Part shown: piece by piece, positions 1-8,725 of the stretch
How positions within the stretch are numbered: the stretch's first letter is position 1
Layout: each line of letters opens with the position of its first letter
Source of the DNA: Cerina litoralis
GTDB lineage: Bacteria; Bacteroidota; Bacteroidia; Flavobacteriales; Flavobacteriaceae
DNA: 64,000 nucleotides
NCBI GenBank assembly: GCA_022008415.1
Contig: JAIRBC010000006.1
Coordinates: 120,437-184,436, forward strand
Direction: 5' to 3'
The notes under the pieces: generated by a model
Databases searched by the model: none
What the model was told of the DNA's origin: nothing
The model's input: only the letters and a program-made list of their open reading frames with translations
Program-made: the position numbers and the translations under genes

Positions 1-179
1 AAATCAACACCAATTTTTTAAAGGAACTCTCCAAAGTCTGGTTTAAAGACTATAGCACTATGGACGGTATTGTTTTCTTTACCGTTGCAATCATGGGGTT
101 TGCAACCACCTTGGTACTCACCTTGGCATTTATGCAACTGTTCAAGGGCTCCAATAACTTAAAAGGAAAATCGGTTTAA
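1..179 (+). CDS. C-terminal end of a membrane protein (partial)
   Basis: An open frame runs in from the window edge (first full codon at base 3) and stops with TAA at 177-179. The visible 58 residues contain a short charged stretch followed by one strongly hydrophobic segment of about 25 residues (VFFTVAIMGFATTLVLTL region) and a short basic tail ending in GKSV, so this is the last membrane helix and cytoplasmic tail of an inner-membrane protein. The family cannot be named from this fragment. The rplU promoter begins only 17 bases after its stop, so it is a separate transcription unit from the ribosomal genes. Confidence 0.6.
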   Translation, partial: INTNFLKELSKVWFKDYSTMDGIVFFTVAIMGFATTLVLTLAFMQLFKGSNNLKGKSV

Positions 180-195
180 ATTGTTTAAAAATCAC

Positions 196-225
196 TTGTA
201 GGTTAATGAATTAGCAGTATATTTG
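196..225 (+). promoter_or_regulatory. Promoter of rplU-rpmA (Bacteroidota type)
   Basis: TTG at 196-198 is followed after 19 bases by a perfect TATATTTG at 218-225. This matches the Bacteroidota -33 TTG / -7 TAnnTTTG arrangement at the usual spacing. The expected transcription start is near 229-232, giving a leader of about 85 bases before the rplU ATG. Confidence 0.8.
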
Positions 226-228
226 CAC

Positions 229-288
229 CCGCCTTTACAATATTGGATTGTATTGGGGGGGTGCCTATTTTAAGAAGTAGGTTTTTTT
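229..288 (+). promoter_or_regulatory. Structured leader of rplU with terminator-like hairpin (candidate attenuator)
   Basis: The leader can fold into a first hairpin with TACAAT (236-241) pairing ATTGTA (247-252), extended by C-rich bases 229-233 against the G run 255-261. A second hairpin follows at once: CCTATTT (264-270) pairs AAGTAGG (275-281) around a four-base loop, with seven Ts at 282-288. The second hairpin plus T run looks like an intrinsic terminator inside the leader. Folding was done by eye. Autogenous control by L21 is an inference from the way ribosomal-protein leaders generally work. Confidence 0.5.
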
Positions 289-316
289 AACCGAATTATT
301 TATAAATATACACGCT

Positions 317-865
317 ATGTATGCAATTGTAGAGATGGCAGGGCAGCAATTTAAAGTTGCGAAAGACCAAAAAGTGTACGTTCACCGTTTACAGGATGAG
401 GAAGGGAGCAAAGTTAGCTTTGACAATGTTCTCTTGTTGGAAGATGGCGACAAAATCACTATTGGCGCCCCAGCTATAGACGGAGCCGCGGTAGAGGCCA
501 AAGTCGTTAAACACCTGAAGGGTGACAAGGTAATCGTCTTTAAAAAGAAAAGACGTAAAGGGTACAAGAAGAAAAATGGGCACCGTCAGTATTTGACGGA
601 ATTGGTCATTGAAAACATTGTTGCTTCCGGTGCCAAAAAGACCGGAAAAAAGGCCGAGCCAAAGAAAACGGCGCCAAAGTCGTCCGAAGCACCTAAAGCT
701 CAAGTGAAGAAGGCCAAGACTGCGGATAAAAAAGTAGAGACTCAAGCCAAGGTAGACCTAAGTAAAAAAACGGTTGCTGAGTTAAAGGAATTGGCGAAGG
801 CAAAGGGTATTGAAGGTTTGTCCGCTATGAAAAAGGCCGACCTAATAGAAGCTTTGGGCAAATAA
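317..865 (+). CDS. rplU: Large-subunit ribosomal protein bL21 with C-terminal extension
   Basis: bL21 of the 50S subunit. Residues 1 to about 103 are the normal L21 domain (starting MYAIVEMAGQQFKV; basic KKKRRKGYKKKNGHRQ stretch near residues 76-91). The usual bacterial protein is about 103 residues, whereas this one has 182. Residues about 104-146 are a Lys/Ala/Pro-rich linker and about 147-182 form a compact helical unit (TVAELKELAKAKGIEGLS) like SAP or Rho N-terminal domains, which often bind nucleic acid. Extended L21 proteins are frequent in Flavobacteriia. It is followed 73 bases later by rpmA, in the standard L21-L27 order. The start is fixed by the conserved MYAIVE. Confidence 0.95.
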   Translation: MYAIVEMAGQQFKVAKDQKVYVHRLQDEEGSKVSFDNVLLLEDGDKITIGAPAIDGAAVEAKVVKHLKGDKVIVFKKKRRKGYKKKNGHRQYLTELVIENIVASGAKKTGKKAEPKKTAPKSSEAPKAQVKKAKTADKKVETQAKVDLSKKTVAELKELAKAKGIEGLSAMKKADLIEALGK

Positions 866-938
866 TAAAAAACAAGTTAAACACTTCCGGCCAGAAATTC
901 TAAAGGAAAACCTGGTTCGGTTTTAAAATCAATTCATC

Positions 939-1199
939 ATGGCACATAAAAAAGGTGTAGGGAGTTCCAAGAACGGTAGGGAATCAGAGTCTAAACGTTT
1001 GGGTGTAAAGATTTTTGGGGGCCAAGCTGCAATAGCCGGTAACATTATCGTTAGGCAACGTGGTACAAAACACAATCCAGGAGATAATGTTTATGCCGGT
1101 AAAGATCATACCTTGCATGCCAAAGTTGACGGTATTGTAAAATTTGAAAAGAAAGCCAAAGGGAAATCCTTTGTTTCCATAGAGCCCTTCGAGGCTTAA
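939..1199 (+). CDS. rpmA: Large-subunit ribosomal protein bL27
   Basis: bL27 of the 50S subunit, 86 residues, normal full length. It begins [22 protein letters not shown], the typical L27 N-terminus that reaches the peptidyl-transferase centre without a cleaved propeptide, and contains the conserved [15 protein letters not shown] and GKDHTLHA segments. It is cotranscribed with rplU and ends the operon; a clear intrinsic terminator starts 20 bases after its stop. Confidence 0.97.
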   Translation: MAHKKGVGSSKNGRESESKRLGVKIFGGQAAIAGNIIVRQRGTKHNPGDNVYAGKDHTLHAKVDGIVKFEKKAKGKSFVSIEPFEA

Positions 1200-1219
1200 G
1201 TGAACCTTTTAAATTATTG

Positions 1220-1254
1220 AAAACCCGCTCTGCAAAACAGTAGCGGGTTTTTTG
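1220..1254 (+). terminator. Intrinsic terminator after rpmA
   Basis: AAACCCGCT (1221-1229) pairs AGCGGGTTT (1242-1250), with CTG/CAG extending the stem inside, and a run of six Ts. A-rich upstream flank makes it potentially bidirectional. Confidence 0.88.
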
Positions 1255-1583
1255 ATGCCGCCTTTAGATTGAGTAGGCCTATTTGTAAACCCGCCAATAC
1301 TACATTCCCTTTCAAATGGCACGGAAGGCAAACCGGTTTTCTCCCTACCTAACAATAATCCAGGACGGGTTCATTTAATGATTTGGAAGAACAGATTGGG
1401 GTTGGAACTTTGTTCGGATAAAATAGCCCGTGGTTGGAACAATATTTTTCATTTTAATCCGTTAGCAGTGCGATTTATCCGACGAAATGCAATTTTGTTG
1501 CCTTTGGTTTCGTTAAAATCTGGATATCAACATATTTACTACGTGTTAATAAACTATATTTGTGAGTAAAATTTCCAACCGCT
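1255..1583. other. Intergenic region with a -7 promoter box before the surface-protein operon
   Basis: No convincing gene is seen here. The only frame of note (1378-1569) has no recognisable protein features. A perfect TATATTTG box lies at 1555-1562, 22 bases before the TTG start of the next gene; no good -33 TTG is seen at the usual distance. Transcription from it would leave a leader of about 15 bases. Confidence 0.5.
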
Positions 1584-4283
1584 TTGCTACTTTACTATAG
1601 GATTTTTCTATTCTTCTTTTTTGCCAGTTTATATTTGGTTCAAGGTCAGACCTGTGATGTTAAGGAAATCATAGCCGTATGCGACATGGCTAACGTGGAT
1701 GGTAACAATGACGGAACCCCGGATGGCATCCTCAACTTGTACGATGCTTATTTTGATCAAACCGGCATCAACATCCAACACGGAATATGGTTTGATCCCA
1801 ACTTTGGATATTCCCTAGATCCGGCAACTGGGGATGTAAGTCTTTGGGATATTTTCGGGTCTTCCGAGAATGTGGACGATTATACCTATATTTTGTTTAA
1901 TAATGACTGCGGTAGTACGCCCGCGCTAACCATAAACTTGGTTTTAGGCCCTTTTTCCGGAAGTGCGTTGGCTCCTGTAGGTGGTAGCGGAGTAAACGTG
2001 CAGGTTTGTGGAACGGGTGATGTTTGCATGGATTTGAGTGGATTCGACCTCTTTGGTGCACTGCAATCATGGCCTAGCCCACACCTAAACGGCGAATGGA
2101 TATACGAGGGAAACAGCCCTAATTTTATTGGGATCAACGGTTCGGAACTTATGGTACAAGTTCCTTACCAACCGGGGCCCCCTTTGGTGGATCAGGAAAC
2201 GTTTACCTTGGTATACGTGGTCCCTGGGATTGCCCCTTGTGCCGCTGAAAGCAGGACATCTGTCAATATTTCGGTTGTAAGGCAAACTACCTCGGGAGAA
2301 TCTTACCTAACTACAATTTGTGAAAAAGATTTGCAAAACGGGCTATATGATCAGGACATTGATCTTTCGGACGATGCTTATCTAGAAGGTGAAGACCAGG
2401 AAGGGAGTTGGTCCGGTAGCCCCAACTCGGCTAACCAAATTTCTACTCCTTATGATAAAATAGTCAACCTAAGGGCAATTTATGATAATTTATTGGCAAC
2501 TAATCCAAGGTTTGGGGTAGAGACCATTAACTTTAGGTTCTTGGTAGACCAACGCTCGGCGGTATGTAGCGACTCGGGAAGCGATGTGCCCTTTGTTTTC
2601 TTTGAAGCCCTATATCCGTTTCAACAGCCACAACCACGCATTATCTGTGTCAATGATGCTACCCCCAATACCTTTGATTTAATGGGGGAGCTGGAATTTT
2701 CCCAAGCGGCCAACGGTACTAAATACGATTATCTCCCGGGCGAATTTGCAAAATGGAAATTTGTTTCGGGTCCAAAGACCTTGAACTATACTGCAGACGG
2801 GAAGGTGACCTTGACAGGTGCCCCTTTAGGTACGTACCAGTTTAAATATACGGTGGATCCCAGGATTAATTGTAATGGTAAGTGCGATTCCTTCGAGTTC
2901 GAATCTGCGGGTTGCCCAAAAACCTTTACAAACCCCGAATATCCTTGCGATCCAGAGACCGAAAGTGCCATAGTAACCTTTACTTTGGCAGAAACCCTTT
3001 ACGCTGGGGAAGATACTCCTAATGTTGAATTTTGTTCCACGCAAACGCAGGTAGATCTAATATCACTTTTAAGGACCAACGGTACCGATGACGTATACCG
3101 AGGTTCGGAAGGAACCTGGACCGATACCGATGGAAACACCGTCCCCAATATTTTTACGATCCCCCAAGTGGACGGTCAGAAGGACTTTAAATTTACCTAT
3201 ACCACGGATAACGGTTTGTGTACGGATAATGCCGTATTGGACCTATCTATTTATTCGCCCTTCGATGCCGGGGTCGGTGGGGATTACGAAATTTGTGAAG
3301 ATGGCAGTATTTTTAACCTGTTCGATTTGCTTACGGGCCCCAAGGAAACCAACGGAACTTGGTCTGGCCCAAACGGTTATGTATCCACATCCCATCTCGG
3401 AGAGTTTGACCCAACCCAACAAATTTCGGGCAATTACGTGTATAAGGTATTGGATAATGGCCCGTGTCCCGGTTCCGAAGCTACCGTTGCCGTAACGGTC
3501 TCCCCACTTCCGGATGCGGGAGAGGATTTTGGAACAACAGTCTGTAGATCGGACAAGCAATTAAATTTATACGATTTGTTATCAAATGGGGTGGACACCG
3601 ATGGGGAGTTCGTAATTCTAGGTTCCAGTACACCTCTACCGGGGGGAATTTTGGATTTGGAAACCGTGACGGGTTCCTCCGTGCAGGTGGTATACAATAT
3701 AGACAGGGACGATTCCTGTACGTCCGACGCCGCCGTGCTTACAATAAATATAGTGGATGTAACCTCGCCCAACCCCATTGCGCCCCAGAAGTTTTGTGTA
3801 ATAGAAGGGGCAACATTGGCCGATATTGAAGTAGGATCTAGCGTAAACTGGTACCCATCGACGACCTCGGGAGATATATTGCCTATGGATACCCTTTTGA
3901 AAAGCGGTTCTTATTTTATGGCAGGTACGGACAATAAGGGATGTGAATCGGCAAGGGTCGAGGTATTGGTGCAGATTTTAAAATTGGGGGAAATTAGTAG
4001 TTGTAAACTCGACTTGCAGGACGGCGTATCGCCGAACGGGGATGGTATAAACGACGATTTTGATTTGGGGGGATGGGAGAAGATCTTCCCTAATTTCCAA
4101 TTGACGGTATTTAACCGAAATGGCGTAAAAGTTTATGAGGGTGTTAGTGGAACACCATATTTTAAGGGAGTTTCAACGGTTTCCGGAAAATATGATCTAC
4201 CAGCCGGAGTATATTTCTATGTTTTTAAGCCCAACGATGGGATCAATAATCCGTTTCAAGGTACTTTTTATTTAAGTAAGTAA
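1584..4283 (+). CDS. Secreted surface protein with type IX secretion type-B C-terminal domain
   Basis: An 899-residue exported protein. Residues 1-22 form a signal peptide (hydrophobic FLFFFFASLYL, ending VQGQ). The middle carries at least three degenerate repeats of about 85 residues, each opening with (D)AG.D or YAGED and a Cys then LFDLL or LYDLL, at about residues 472, 559 and 643; these look like beta-sandwich modules of flavobacterial adhesins. Residues about 811-899 are the gliding-motility-associated C-terminal domain (VSPNGDGINDDF, VFNRNGVKVYEG, AGVYFYVF), which directs type-B cargo through the type IX system. The start is a TTG, because no in-frame ATG precedes the signal peptide. 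It is followed after 3 bases by a PorP/SprF gene, as sprB is by sprF, so it is probably a surface adhesin or filament; its ligand is unknown. Confidence 0.88.
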   Translation: MLLYYRIFLFFFFASLYLVQGQTCDVKEIIAVCDMANVDGNNDGTPDGILNLYDAYFDQTGINIQHGIWFDPNFGYSLDPATGDVSLWDIFGSSENVDDYTYILFNNDCGSTPALTINLVLGPFSGSALAPVGGSGVNVQVCGTGDVCMDLSGFDLFGALQSWPSPHLNGEWIYEGNSPNFIGINGSELMVQVPYQPGPPLVDQETFTLVYVVPGIAPCAAESRTSVNISVVRQTTSGESYLTTICEKDLQNGLYDQDIDLSDDAYLEGEDQEGSWSGSPNSANQISTPYDKIVNLRAIYDNLLATNPRFGVETINFRFLVDQRSAVCSDSGSDVPFVFFEALYPFQQPQPRIICVNDATPNTFDLMGELEFSQAANGTKYDYLPGEFAKWKFVSGPKTLNYTADGKVTLTGAPLGTYQFKYTVDPRINCNGKCDSFEFESAGCPKTFTNPEYPCDPETESAIVTFTLAETLYAGEDTPNVEFCSTQTQVDLISLLRTNGTDDVYRGSEGTWTDTDGNTVPNIFTIPQVDGQKDFKFTYTTDNGLCTDNAVLDLSIYSPFDAGVGGDYEICEDGSIFNLFDLLTGPKETNGTWSGPNGYVSTSHLGEFDPTQQISGNYVYKVLDNGPCPGSEATVAVTVSPLPDAGEDFGTTVCRSDKQLNLYDLLSNGVDTDGEFVILGSSTPLPGGILDLETVTGSSVQVVYNIDRDDSCTSDAAVLTINIVDVTSPNPIAPQKFCVIEGATLADIEVGSSVNWYPSTTSGDILPMDTLLKSGSYFMAGTDNKGCESARVEVLVQILKLGEISSCKLDLQDGVSPNGDGINDDFDLGGWEKIFPNFQLTVFNRNGVKVYEGVSGTPYFKGVSTVSGKYDLPAGVYFYVFKPNDGINNPFQGTFYLSK

Positions 4284-4286
4284 TCC

Positions 4287-5192
4287 ATGGGAAAATATTT
4301 TTGTATTTTTTTCTTTTTTATTGTTTACCGTTCCATGGGACAACAAGAGGCGCAGTATACCCAATTTATGTACAATATGAGTATAATAAATCCTGCGTAT
4401 GTAGTTGATGACCCCGGATCTCTTCATATGGGTGCCCTTTACCGGACACAGTGGACCGGTGTGGAGGGAGCGCCTCGTACGGCAAACGTTTTTGCAAGAA
4501 TGCCTCTTAACGAACAAAACGAGGTCGGGATCAATTTTGTGAATGACAACATCGGGAAAGTGCTTAAGGAAAATAAATTCAGTGCCGATTTTGCCCATAT
4601 CCTGTCGTTGTCCAGAACCCTAAAGTTATCCCTCGGCATTAAGGCGGGCGTAAATAATCTGGCATTCGATTTTTCTAATACCAATGTGAGTACCGACCCC
4701 ACTTTTTCCAACACGAACAGTACTTTTTTGACCATTGGAGCGGGTGCCTTTTTGTATTCGGATAGTTTTTATATCGGATTTTCATCTCCCAATTTTTTGC
4801 CCAAGGATTTAGATGTAAACAAGGAGAGCCTATACGAAAAAAGCATGGCCCTTTATCTCACGGGAGGCTATGTTTTTGAGGTCAACGATTATATGAATCT
4901 TAAACCCTCCATGGTCATAATGCAGGAATTTGGCGCTCCCTTGTCCTTTGATGTCGCAATAAATGCCGGTTTGTACGATAAATTCGAGATAGGTACATCC
5001 TATCGCTACCAAGATGCCGTTTCTATCCTTGCGGCATTCAGTGTAACCAAGAGTTTTAAAATAGGCTATGCCTACGATTACAATATTGGAAATGAGCTAA
5101 GCGAGTTTAGCAATGGTAGCCACGAGATAATATTATTGTATAATTTGGACTTTTTAAAATCGAGAAGATATACTTCTCCCCGATTTTTCTAA
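4287..5192 (+). CDS. PorP/SprF family type IX secretion-associated outer-membrane protein
   Basis: A 301-residue protein with signal peptide (residues 1-18, ending SMGQ) followed by the family hallmark QEAQYTQFMYNMSIINPAYV near residues 20-40. The rest alternates short amphipathic strands, as expected for an outer-membrane beta-barrel. Members such as SprF are needed for export or anchoring of a neighbouring type-B cargo protein. It starts 3 bases after the stop of the type-B protein and ends 2 bases before the OmpA-family gene, so the three are almost certainly translated from one message. It is a paralogue of the system; nothing here shows that it is the gliding-specific SprF. Confidence 0.9.
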   Translation: MGKYFCIFFFFIVYRSMGQQEAQYTQFMYNMSIINPAYVVDDPGSLHMGALYRTQWTGVEGAPRTANVFARMPLNEQNEVGINFVNDNIGKVLKENKFSADFAHILSLSRTLKLSLGIKAGVNNLAFDFSNTNVSTDPTFSNTNSTFLTIGAGAFLYSDSFYIGFSSPNFLPKDLDVNKESLYEKSMALYLTGGYVFEVNDYMNLKPSMVIMQEFGAPLSFDVAINAGLYDKFEIGTSYRYQDAVSILAAFSVTKSFKIGYAYDYNIGNELSEFSNGSHEIILLYNLDFLKSRRYTSPRFF

Positions 5193-5194
5193 TT

Positions 5195-7174
5195 ATGAAA
5201 CCACAATTCTACATATTGTTTTTGTTGATATTCGTCCAGATATCCTTTGGTCAACGGAAGAAGGCCGACAGGTTTTTTGATAGCGGGGACTATATCCGAG
5301 CATCGGAAATCTACGAAGGGGAACTTAAAAAGAACAACAGTAAGGAAATCTTGGAAAAATTATCGGACTGCTACTTTAACATTTATAAATACGAAGACGG
5401 GCTTCGGGTATTGGCTCCCTTGGTTACTGGTAATTTCAAGGAAGTCGATAAATACTACGACAACAGGTACAACTTTATGTACTCCCAATTTCTTTTTGCA
5501 ACAGGGGACTACGAAAAGGCAATCAATTATTTGGTACTGTTTAAAAACAATCGGGGAATAAAACCACCCAACAAGGAAGAGGCAAGGGAAGAAGTGGAGA
5601 CGTTTCGGCTTAAAAAATCGGATTTTAAGATCATGAAAATGGCCTTTAACTCGGAGGCTTCCGACTATGGCGCGGTAAAGCTCAATGATACCGTATATTT
5701 TTCCTCGGATAGGGGAGACGCAGGGGGCAATAAGTACGGATGGACCCATAGGGCCTTTTTGGATATTTATAAGTTCCCGATCGGGGACAAACTAGAACCG
5801 CTTCGGGAGCCCGTGCCCCTGACAAAAACCATTAATTCTCCTTATCACGAAGGCTCCTTTTGCTTTTCCAAAGATGGCAATACCCTCTATCTTTCGCGAA
5901 GCAATATGGAAAATGGAAAAGCAATTTTTGATAAGGAGAAGAATAACAAGGTACAGTTGTATATCTCCCATAAGGTCAACGATAAGTGGAAGGTACCCGT
6001 AAAGCTTCCCTTTAACCAGGACGAGTATAACTACGAGCACCCCGTGCTTAGCCCTGATGGGAAGCGTCTGTACTTTGCTTCCGATGAACTGGGCAGCGTG
6101 GGAGGTTTTGATATTTATTATGTCAGTGTCAACGACGACGGTTCGTATGGCACCCTTAGAAACCTGAGTTCCGTTATCAATACGGAAAACCGCGAACAGT
6201 TTCCGTATATAGACGAGGACGGGAATTTGTTTTTTTCGTCCAATGGGCATTTGGGACTGGGAATGTTGGATGTTTTTGTCTCCCGATGGGTCAACGGTAA
6301 GTTCACAAAACCCATCAATTTGGGATCGCCCATCAATTCCAGGTACGACGATTTTAGCCTGCGTTATTACGATGATAAAAATGGGTTTTTTACCTCAAAT
6401 CGGGACCGGGACAATGATGATATCTATAGCTTTGAACAGATAGGGGAAATTTTTGAAAGGGAATACATCAACCAATTTGAGGTAAGGGATAGGGATTCGA
6501 TGGAGTATGTACCAAATGCCTCGGTAAAAGTAATCCTTGGCAAAGAGACGGTCTATCAAAATACGTTGGACAGTATTGCCCAGTTCAATATCAATCTGGT
6601 GGCTGGCACCTATAAGGTCATTGCGGATGCGCCCGGTTTTGATGAATTGCAGGAAGAGGTTGTGGTGACCGAAGAAACCAACCAAAAGCATACCGTATAC
6701 CTTATTAAAAACAATGAGGTTACCGATGCCATCAGCAACCAGTCCGAAGCTTCCAGAGCGGTAATCAAGGAGCTTTTAAAGGATACCATTGCCCCGAGTA
6801 TATTTGCCGACGGCAGCAAGCTGTATTTTGATATGCCCCCTATTTATTTCGATTTTGACCAATGGGAAATCAGGGAGGATTCTAAAAAGATTTTGAACGA
6901 ACTAGCTGGAAAATTGGCTAAATACCCAAGCCTTCATATCCGTATCAATTCGCATACGGATACTCGGGGAACAGATATGTACAACCAAGTGCTCTCCGAG
7001 AAAAGGGCACAATCTACCAGGGATTTTATTGCAAAGGCGGGCCATATAGACTTGGATCGGTTGAGTTTTAAAGGCTATGGGGAATCTAGGCCCATAACCA
7101 ATTGCGGAGATTTCTGTACCGAGGCCCAGCACCAACAAAATCGTAGAAGTGAGTTTGAAATCATAGAATATTGA
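5195..7174 (+). CDS. OmpA-family protein with TPR, WD40-like propeller and peptidoglycan-binding domains
   Basis: A 659-residue envelope protein. Residues 1-19 are a signal peptide. About 22-115 look like TPR helices (RASEIYEGELKKNN, DYEKAINYLVLFKNN). About 190-420 are PD40/WD40-like strands (LSPDGKRLYFASD, NLFFSSNGHLGLG). About 435-500 form a carboxypeptidase-regulatory-like beta domain (VPNASVKVILG). The C-terminal 110 residues are OmpA-like (YFDFDQWEIR, INSHTDTRGTDMYNQVLSEKRA), which bind peptidoglycan. This is the third member of the cargo/PorP/OmpA set common in Flavobacteriia, where it tethers the outer-membrane components to the cell wall. The start directly follows the porP stop. Confidence 0.9.
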   Translation: MKPQFYILFLLIFVQISFGQRKKADRFFDSGDYIRASEIYEGELKKNNSKEILEKLSDCYFNIYKYEDGLRVLAPLVTGNFKEVDKYYDNRYNFMYSQFLFATGDYEKAINYLVLFKNNRGIKPPNKEEAREEVETFRLKKSDFKIMKMAFNSEASDYGAVKLNDTVYFSSDRGDAGGNKYGWTHRAFLDIYKFPIGDKLEPLREPVPLTKTINSPYHEGSFCFSKDGNTLYLSRSNMENGKAIFDKEKNNKVQLYISHKVNDKWKVPVKLPFNQDEYNYEHPVLSPDGKRLYFASDELGSVGGFDIYYVSVNDDGSYGTLRNLSSVINTENREQFPYIDEDGNLFFSSNGHLGLGMLDVFVSRWVNGKFTKPINLGSPINSRYDDFSLRYYDDKNGFFTSNRDRDNDDIYSFEQIGEIFEREYINQFEVRDRDSMEYVPNASVKVILGKETVYQNTLDSIAQFNINLVAGTYKVIADAPGFDELQEEVVVTEETNQKHTVYLIKNNEVTDAISNQSEASRAVIKELLKDTIAPSIFADGSKLYFDMPPIYFDFDQWEIREDSKKILNELAGKLAKYPSLHIRINSHTDTRGTDMYNQVLSEKRAQSTRDFIAKAGHIDLDRLSFKGYGESRPITNCGDFCTEAQHQQNRRSEFEIIEY

Positions 7175-7303
7175 CCTGGTCACGCCCAAGCGAAAAACTA
7201 TTTGATGGTCTTCCACAAAACCTAATCGCATTCCACCAAAGGATTGTTGTAAAACTTGTCTTTGGCGGCGTTAGCGAAGAATAATTTTGACTAAAGTCTG
7301 TTA

Positions 7304-8620
7304 CTAGTACCGATAATACTCCGGTTTAAACGGTCCTTTTACCGGTACACCTATATATTCGGCCTGGTCTTCCCGCAGCTCTGTGAGTTCCACGCCCAAC
7401 CTTCCTAGATGTAGTTTGGCAACCTTTTCGTCCAAATGTTTGGGCAACATATAAACTTCGTTTTTGTACCGGCCACTATTTTTCCAGAGTTCTATTTGGG
7501 CGAGTGTTTGGTTGGTGAACGAATTGCTCATCACAAAACTTGGGTGCCCCGTAGCACAACCCAAATTCACCAAACGGCCTTCCGCAAGAACAATGATGTC
7601 TTTGCCTTCTATGGTGTATTTGTCAACCTGGGGTTTTATCTCATCTCTAGTATGTCCGTAGTTTTTGTTCAACCAGGCCATATCTATCTCGTTGTCAAAG
7701 TGGCCAATATTACATACGATGGCCTTATCCTTCATCATTTCAAAGTGTTCGCCCCGAATAATATCCTTGTTTCCCGTAGTAGTGATTACCACATCGGCAT
7801 TGCCGATCACGGTTTCCAATCGCTTAACCTCAAACCCGTCCATAGCTGCCTGGAGGGCACAGATGGGATCAATTTCTGTTACGGTAATGATAGCCCCGGC
7901 CCCTTTAAAGGAAGCCGCGGTGCCCTTACCCACATCGCCATACCCGGCAACAACAACTCTTTTCCCGGCCAACATGGTGTCCGTGGCCCTGCGTATGGCA
8001 TCCACTGCGCTCTCGCGACAGCCGTATTTGTTGTCGAATTTAGATTTGGTAACGGAATCGTTAACGTTAATGGCGGGTATTGGCAAGGTTCCTTTTTTAA
8101 CCCTTTCGTACAACCTATGTACACCGGTTGTGGTTTCTTCGGACAGGCCTTTGATGCCCGTCGCCATTTCGGGGTACTTGTCCAACACCATATTGGTAAG
8201 GTCTCCACCATCGTCCAAAATCATGTTCAATGGTTGGCGCTCTTCCCCAAAAAATAAGGTTTGTTCTATACACCAATCAAATTCTTCCTCGTTCATCCCC
8301 TTCCATGCATAGACTGGAATTCCGGCCGCAGCAATAGCGGCTGCGGCGTGATCTTGGGTAGAGAAGATGTTACAGGAGCTCCAAGTTACTTCTGCACCAA
8401 GATCCACCAAGGTCTCGATAAGGACAGCGGTTTGAATGGTCATATGTAGACAGCCCGCAATACGCGCTCCCTTTAAAGGCTTCTTTGATCCGTATTCTTC
8501 ACGAAGGGCCATAAGTCCTGGCATTTCCGCTTCGGCCAAATCAATTTCCTTTCTTCCCCAATTGGCAAGGGCAATATCTTTTACCTTGTAAGGTACATAT
8601 TGGACAGTTTTAGTACTCAT
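7304..8620 (-). CDS. ahcY: Adenosylhomocysteinase
   Basis: S-adenosyl-L-homocysteine hydrolase splits SAH to adenosine and homocysteine, clearing the product inhibitor of methyltransferases. From the ATG at 8620 ([25 protein letters not shown]) the protein has 438 residues, the family norm; the frame is open 25 codons further up but that part reads as leader. Visible landmarks are the substrate segment [18 protein letters not shown], the catalytic-region [13 protein letters not shown], the NAD-binding GYGDVGKG followed by [12 protein letters not shown], and the C-terminal KPEYYRY. A GGAG lies directly against the ATG. It is divergent from the PPTase gene and convergent with the OmpA-family gene. 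Confidence 0.97.
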   Translation of the reverse strand: MSTKTVQYVPYKVKDIALANWGRKEIDLAEAEMPGLMALREEYGSKKPLKGARIAGCLHMTIQTAVLIETLVDLGAEVTWSSCNIFSTQDHAAAAIAAAGIPVYAWKGMNEEEFDWCIEQTLFFGEERQPLNMILDDGGDLTNMVLDKYPEMATGIKGLSEETTTGVHRLYERVKKGTLPIPAINVNDSVTKSKFDNKYGCRESAVDAIRRATDTMLAGKRVVVAGYGDVGKGTAASFKGAGAIITVTEIDPICALQAAMDGFEVKRLETVIGNADVVITTTGNKDIIRGEHFEMMKDKAIVCNIGHFDNEIDMAWLNKNYGHTRDEIKPQVDKYTIEGKDIIVLAEGRLVNLGCATGHPSFVMSNSFTNQTLAQIELWKNSGRYKNEVYMLPKHLDEKVAKLHLGRLGVELTELREDQAEYIGVPVKGPFKPEYYRY

Positions 8621-8658
8621 CTCCTTTTTTATTTTTACTTTCGTTATTGTAACTTTAG

Positions 8659-8705
8659 GGTGAAGCGCAGCAAGATTTGCAATCCTTTTCACCAATGCAA
8701 AGATA
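8659..8705 (-). promoter_or_regulatory. ahcY promoter box and leader inverted repeat
   Basis: On the minus strand a perfect TATCTTTG (-7 type, plus-strand 8698-8705) is followed by GGTGAA (8693-8688) whose complement TTCACC lies 24 bases on (8664-8659). The leader to the ATG at 8620 is about 70 bases. The inverted repeat could form a 5'-end hairpin or be an operator between the divergent genes. It does not resemble the SAH riboswitch as I know it. Confidence 0.4.
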
Positions 8706-8725
8706 ATAATAACTTAAATAATCTC

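Noticed and set aside
1378..1569. 63-codon frame between rpmA and the surface operon
   Set aside because: It has no recognisable features and overlaps the promoter box of the next gene.
7436..8312. Long plus-strand frames opposite ahcY
   Set aside because: They are antisense shadows of a certain gene, with no domain, signal peptide or start signal of their own.
8621..8695. 25-residue N-terminal extension of AhcY
   Set aside because: The family starts at the position of the ATG at 8620, and the extra codons coincide with the leader inverted repeat and promoter.
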